This document shows, piece after piece, positions 3,699-5,960 of a DNA stretch of 5,960 nt. The stretch is taken from assembly GCA_050742975.1 (NCBI GenBank), contig JBOGDQ010000050.1:1-5960 (forward strand), given 5' to 3'. A program made the position numbers and the translations under genes. How positions within the stretch are numbered: the stretch's first letter is position 1; every line of letters begins with the position of its first letter. Below the pieces are notes generated by a model, which worked only from the letters and a program-made list of their open reading frames with translations, did no database searches and was not told the DNA's origin. The DNA comes from JBDTGE01 sp050742975. GTDB lineage: Bacteria; Actinomycetota; Actinomycetes; Mycobacteriales; Jatrophihabitantaceae.

Positions 3699-5670
3699 GG
3701 CGGTGGCGCCGGCCGCGGCGGGCCCGCAGGTAGTCGGCGACCACGAACTCGCCGAGCGCGCCGAGCTTGGGCAGGAATACCCGACCGCCGTTGCGCCGGC
3801 CGACCTCCTGCATGAACTCGACCATCCGCGGGTCGTCGTCGAGCATGAAGATGTTGATCGTCGCGCCGCGCCGCGTGCACCGCTCGACCTCGGCCAGCGT
3901 CGCCGCGATCGTCTCCTGCGTCGGTGGCCAGGCGAAGTCGGCGAACCCGTCGCGGGCCAGATGCGCCGTCGGCTCGCCGTCGGTGATCACCAGGATGACA
4001 GGCTCGGCGTTGCGGTGCCTGTCCAGGAACCGGCGCGCGAGCATCAGCCCGTGCTGCAGGTTCGTGCCCTGGACTCGGTCCCAGTCGTGCTCGACCAGCG
4101 CGCCCGTCGACAACACCCGCGCGTAGTCGCTGAACCCGATGATCTCGATCGCGTCCTGCGGGTACTTCGTACTGATCAGCGCGTGCAGTGCCAGCGCCGT
4201 CGTCTTCGCCTCGCCCCAGGTGCCGCGCAACTCCATCGAGTACGACATGTCGACGAGCAGGGCCACCGCGGCCGACGAGCGGCGTTCGGTCTCGACGACC
4301 TCGAAGTCCTCCGCTGAGATTCCTATGGCGCCGGCTCCTTCGCCGCCGCCGCGGGCGCCGTACGTCGCGTTGCGCAGGACGGCGTTGCGGAGCGTGCGCA
4401 CGACGTCCAGCGGCTGCTCGTCGCCGAAGCGCCACTCGCGGCTGGCGCCGGTGAACTCGCCGGCCGCCCCGGCATCGCGGACGTCGTGGCTGCCGCGACC
4501 GCGCGAGTCCAGGACGTCGAACACGCGCCGCAGCGCCGTGGACCCGAGCCGGCGCAGCGCGCGCGGGGTCAGCGTCAGGCCGTCGCTGCCGCGCCGCAGG
4601 TACCCCTGCTCGCGAAGCTCGCGCTCGATGCGGCGCAGCTGGTCGAGATCGTCCACGGCGTTCTGCCCGAGTGCGCGCTCGATCAGTTCCTCGTCGATGT
4701 CCTCCAGGCTCGCGCCCGGGTAGTTCTGCCCGAGCAGGTCGTCCAGCTGGTCCAGGTCGGCGAGCTCGGCCAGCGCTCCGGTCGCGTCGGCGAAGCCCAT
4801 CGGCGACTCGCCGTCCATCCGCTGACGCCCGCCCCAGCGCAGGTCGGGACGGGCCGAGCGCAGTCCCTGCTGCAGTCGGGCCATCTCGCCGGCGAGGCCG
4901 GCGTTGCCCATGGCCTGCTGCATCAGGGACTCGAGCTCGCCGCGCTGTTCAGGTGTGAGCGAGTCCATCAACTGCTGGGCGGCGGCGGCCCGGCGGGCCA
5001 GCGAGTCGATCAGCTCGGCCAGCGTCGTCGGATTGTCCGGGAAGTAGTCACCGTACTGCCGCATGAACTGCTCGAACTGCTCCTGCGTGTGCTCGCCGCG
5101 AGCGTCGGCGTCCAGCATCTCGTTCAGCGCGGCCATCATCTGGCGGATGCGTTCGAGGTCCTGCGGGGTCGCGCTCTGCAAGGCGTCCCGCATGCCGGCG
5201 AACTGGGCGTCGAGCACCTCGTTCCGCAGCAGCTGCTGGATCTGCTCGTACGCCTGGCGGGCCTCCGCGGAGCGCCACTGGTAGGCGGCCAGTTCGCGCA
5301 CCGCGCGTGCCGTGTCGTCGGGCAGCGCGTCGAGCTCGGCCTCGGCCATGCGCGCGGAGTCGTCCGGGTCGGGGAACAGGGCGCGGCGCTCCTGTTCAAG
5401 CGCCCTGTCCAGCAATTCGCGGACCTGCTGCAGCGTGCCGTCCAGCCGCCCGCTCTCGCGTAGCCGGCGCGCGCGTTCCCGTGCCCGGCGGCGCAGCGCG
5501 TCCAGGCCGTCGCGGTCCGCGGTGCCGCGACGCAGGAGCCGGTTCAGCGCCTGCCGGGGAGAGGCGCCGGCCAGCACGTCGTCGCCGACCTCGTCCAACG
5601 CGTCGCGGATGTCGTACGGCGGCTGCAGCGGATCGGGCCCGCCGTGCCAGGCTGCATATCTAGAGCTCAC
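3688..5670 (-). CDS. VWA (von Willebrand factor A) domain protein, COG4867-like partner of a Mg-chelatase-like ATPase
   Basis: A 660-residue cytoplasmic protein with no signal peptide or transmembrane helix. It begins RYAAWHGGPDPLQPPYD (4-20), then has a long charged, helix-rich region (about 25-350) with Gln/Glu/Arg-rich coiled-coil-like stretches. A TPRALRRLG segment (368-376) leads to a C-terminal VWA domain (about 465-650). The metal-ion-dependent adhesion site is complete: D-x-S-x-S at D474, S476, S478; T536 in GTN; and D564 in ITDGEP. The GTG start at 5670 has GAGGGA five bases upstream and gives the family's usual N-terminus. Members sit after a ChlI/BchI-like AAA+ ATPase gene, as here and, from memory, in mycobacteria (Rv0958-Rv0959). 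VWA/AAA+ pairs usually work as metal-insertion or substrate-remodelling machines, the VWA subunit acting as adaptor. The target here is unknown. It overlaps the SET gene by 11 bases. Confidence 0.92.
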   Translation of the reverse strand: MSSRYAAWHGGPDPLQPPYDIRDALDEVGDDVLAGASPRQALNRLLRRGTADRDGLDALRRRARERARRLRESGRLDGTLQQVRELLDRALEQERRALFPDPDDSARMAEAELDALPDDTARAVRELAAYQWRSAEARQAYEQIQQLLRNEVLDAQFAGMRDALQSATPQDLERIRQMMAALNEMLDADARGEHTQEQFEQFMRQYGDYFPDNPTTLAELIDSLARRAAAAQQLMDSLTPEQRGELESLMQQAMGNAGLAGEMARLQQGLRSARPDLRWGGRQRMDGESPMGFADATGALAELADLDQLDDLLGQNYPGASLEDIDEELIERALGQNAVDDLDQLRRIERELREQGYLRRGSDGLTLTPRALRRLGSTALRRVFDVLDSRGRGSHDVRDAGAAGEFTGASREWRFGDEQPLDVVRTLRNAVLRNATYGARGGGEGAGAIGISAEDFEVVETERRSSAAVALLVDMSYSMELRGTWGEAKTTALALHALISTKYPQDAIEIIGFSDYARVLSTGALVEHDWDRVQGTNLQHGLMLARRFLDRHRNAEPVILVITDGEPTAHLARDGFADFAWPPTQETIAATLAEVERCTRRGATINIFMLDDDPRMVEFMQEVGRRNGGRVFLPKLGALGEFVVADYLRARRGRRHRRAG

Positions 5671-5763
5671 CGGCGTCCCTCATCCCGACCCGTGATCTCG
5701 GTGCGCAGGGGTTGCTTGGGCCACATCGCTGCAACATGATCGCGGGCGGGAACGGGGACGGGG
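5671..5763. other. Intergenic spacer between ATPase and VWA genes
   Basis: The 93 bases hold the VWA ribosome binding site and a weak inverted repeat, GTTGC (5711-5715) and GCAAC (5731-5735), with a 15-base spacer. I see no convincing promoter or terminator, so read-through from the ATPase gene is the simplest view. Confidence 0.4.
5676..5681 (-). promoter_or_regulatory. Ribosome binding site for the VWA protein GTG start
   Basis: On the minus strand this reads GAGGGA, five bases before GTG at 5670-5668. An ATG overlapping it is out of frame and closes after seven codons. Confidence 0.6.
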
Positions 5764-5960
5764 CTACTGGCCATAGACGGTCCTGGCGCCGTCGGTGTCC
5801 TTGGCCAGCCGCTTGTTCAGGTACAGGCCCTCCAGCGCGAACTCGAGCACCGCGGCGGCGATACCGACCGCGGCCGGACCCTCACCGATCCCGTCCGGCT
5901 CGAGCCGCTCCAGCAGCGCGGACAGGACGGGCACCGGGCCGAGCTGGGCAAGCAGCGAAT
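5764..5960 (-). CDS. Magnesium-chelatase-like AAA+ ATPase, C-terminal 64 residues (partial, cut by window edge)
   Basis: The reading frame enters from the right edge and ends at TAG (5766-5764). The visible part runs from SLLAQLGPVPVLSALLERLE to a conserved tail LEFALEGLYLNKRLAKDTDG followed by ARTVYGQ. This tail is what I recognise at the C-terminus of actinobacterial ChlI/BchI-like ('magnesium chelatase' or 'sigma-54-interacting') ATPases that precede COG4867 VWA genes. The nucleotide-binding motifs lie outside the window, so the assignment rests on the tail and on the downstream VWA partner. It lies 93 bases before the VWA start on the same strand and is probably co-transcribed. Such proteins act in the cytoplasm; chelatase activity on porphyrins is not implied. 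Confidence 0.82.
   Translation of the reverse strand, partial: SLLAQLGPVPVLSALLERLEPDGIGEGPAAVGIAAAVLEFALEGLYLNKRLAKDTDGARTVYGQ

Noticed and set aside
3403..4317. 304-codon plus-strand open frame across the SET and VWA genes
   Set aside because: It runs through the 27-bp repeats and the VWA domain in antisense, has no recognisable motif and no ribosome site.
4486..5463. 325-codon plus-strand open frame opposite the VWA gene
   Set aside because: It is antisense to a well-supported VWA coding region. Its composition (Gln, Val, Arg, Leu, His-rich, with no motif) is what a high-GC antisense frame produces.
5659..5737. Small upstream ORF of about 25 codons (MLQRCGPSNP...) before the VWA gene
   Set aside because: It has no ribosome site, and its end overlapping the VWA start is explained by the TAG within GTGAGCTCTAG. 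Nothing supports translation.

Overview
The window is very GC-rich (third codon positions almost all G or C), uses GTG and TTG starts freely, and carries families typical of Actinomycetia: a SigE-family sigma factor, a DGPF/YCII protein, and a magnesium-chelatase-like ATPase followed by a COG4867-type VWA protein. A high-GC actinobacterial chromosome is the best reading; I cannot fix the genus. There are no tRNA or rRNA genes, CRISPR arrays or insertion sequences, and no gene-free stretch exceeds about 165 bases.

Left block, minus strand (29-2239): four tightly packed genes read leftward. They are a four-helix membrane protein, a GNAT acetyltransferase (4-base ATGA overlap), a SigE-family sigma factor (14-base gap, TTG start with a strong Shine-Dalgarno at the GNAT stop codon) and a single-pass membrane protein (1-base TGATG overlap). 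The last is the probable regulator of the sigma factor. The overlaps argue for one translationally coupled operon.

Middle block, plus strand (2351-3059): reading away from that operon across a 111-base divergent intergenic region come a DGPF/YCII protein and a small cysteine-paired, zinc-ribbon-like protein.

Right block, minus strand (3222-5960): the C-terminus of a Mg-chelatase-like AAA+ ATPase (cut by the window edge), a 660-residue VWA protein with a complete MIDAS metal site, and a compact SET-domain protein whose start overlaps the VWA stop by 11 bases. The ATPase and VWA protein probably form an ATPase/adaptor pair like ChlI/ChlD or MoxR/VWA. The SET protein is the surprising third member.

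The most unusual DNA lies around the SET gene. Four 27-bp tandem repeats straddle the VWA stop/SET start junction, a 12-bp direct repeat lies inside the SET core, where the usual spacing between motifs looks strongly shortened, its 3' end with stop codon is duplicated, and a long 16-bp-arm inverted repeat sits midway between it and the convergent zinc-ribbon gene.
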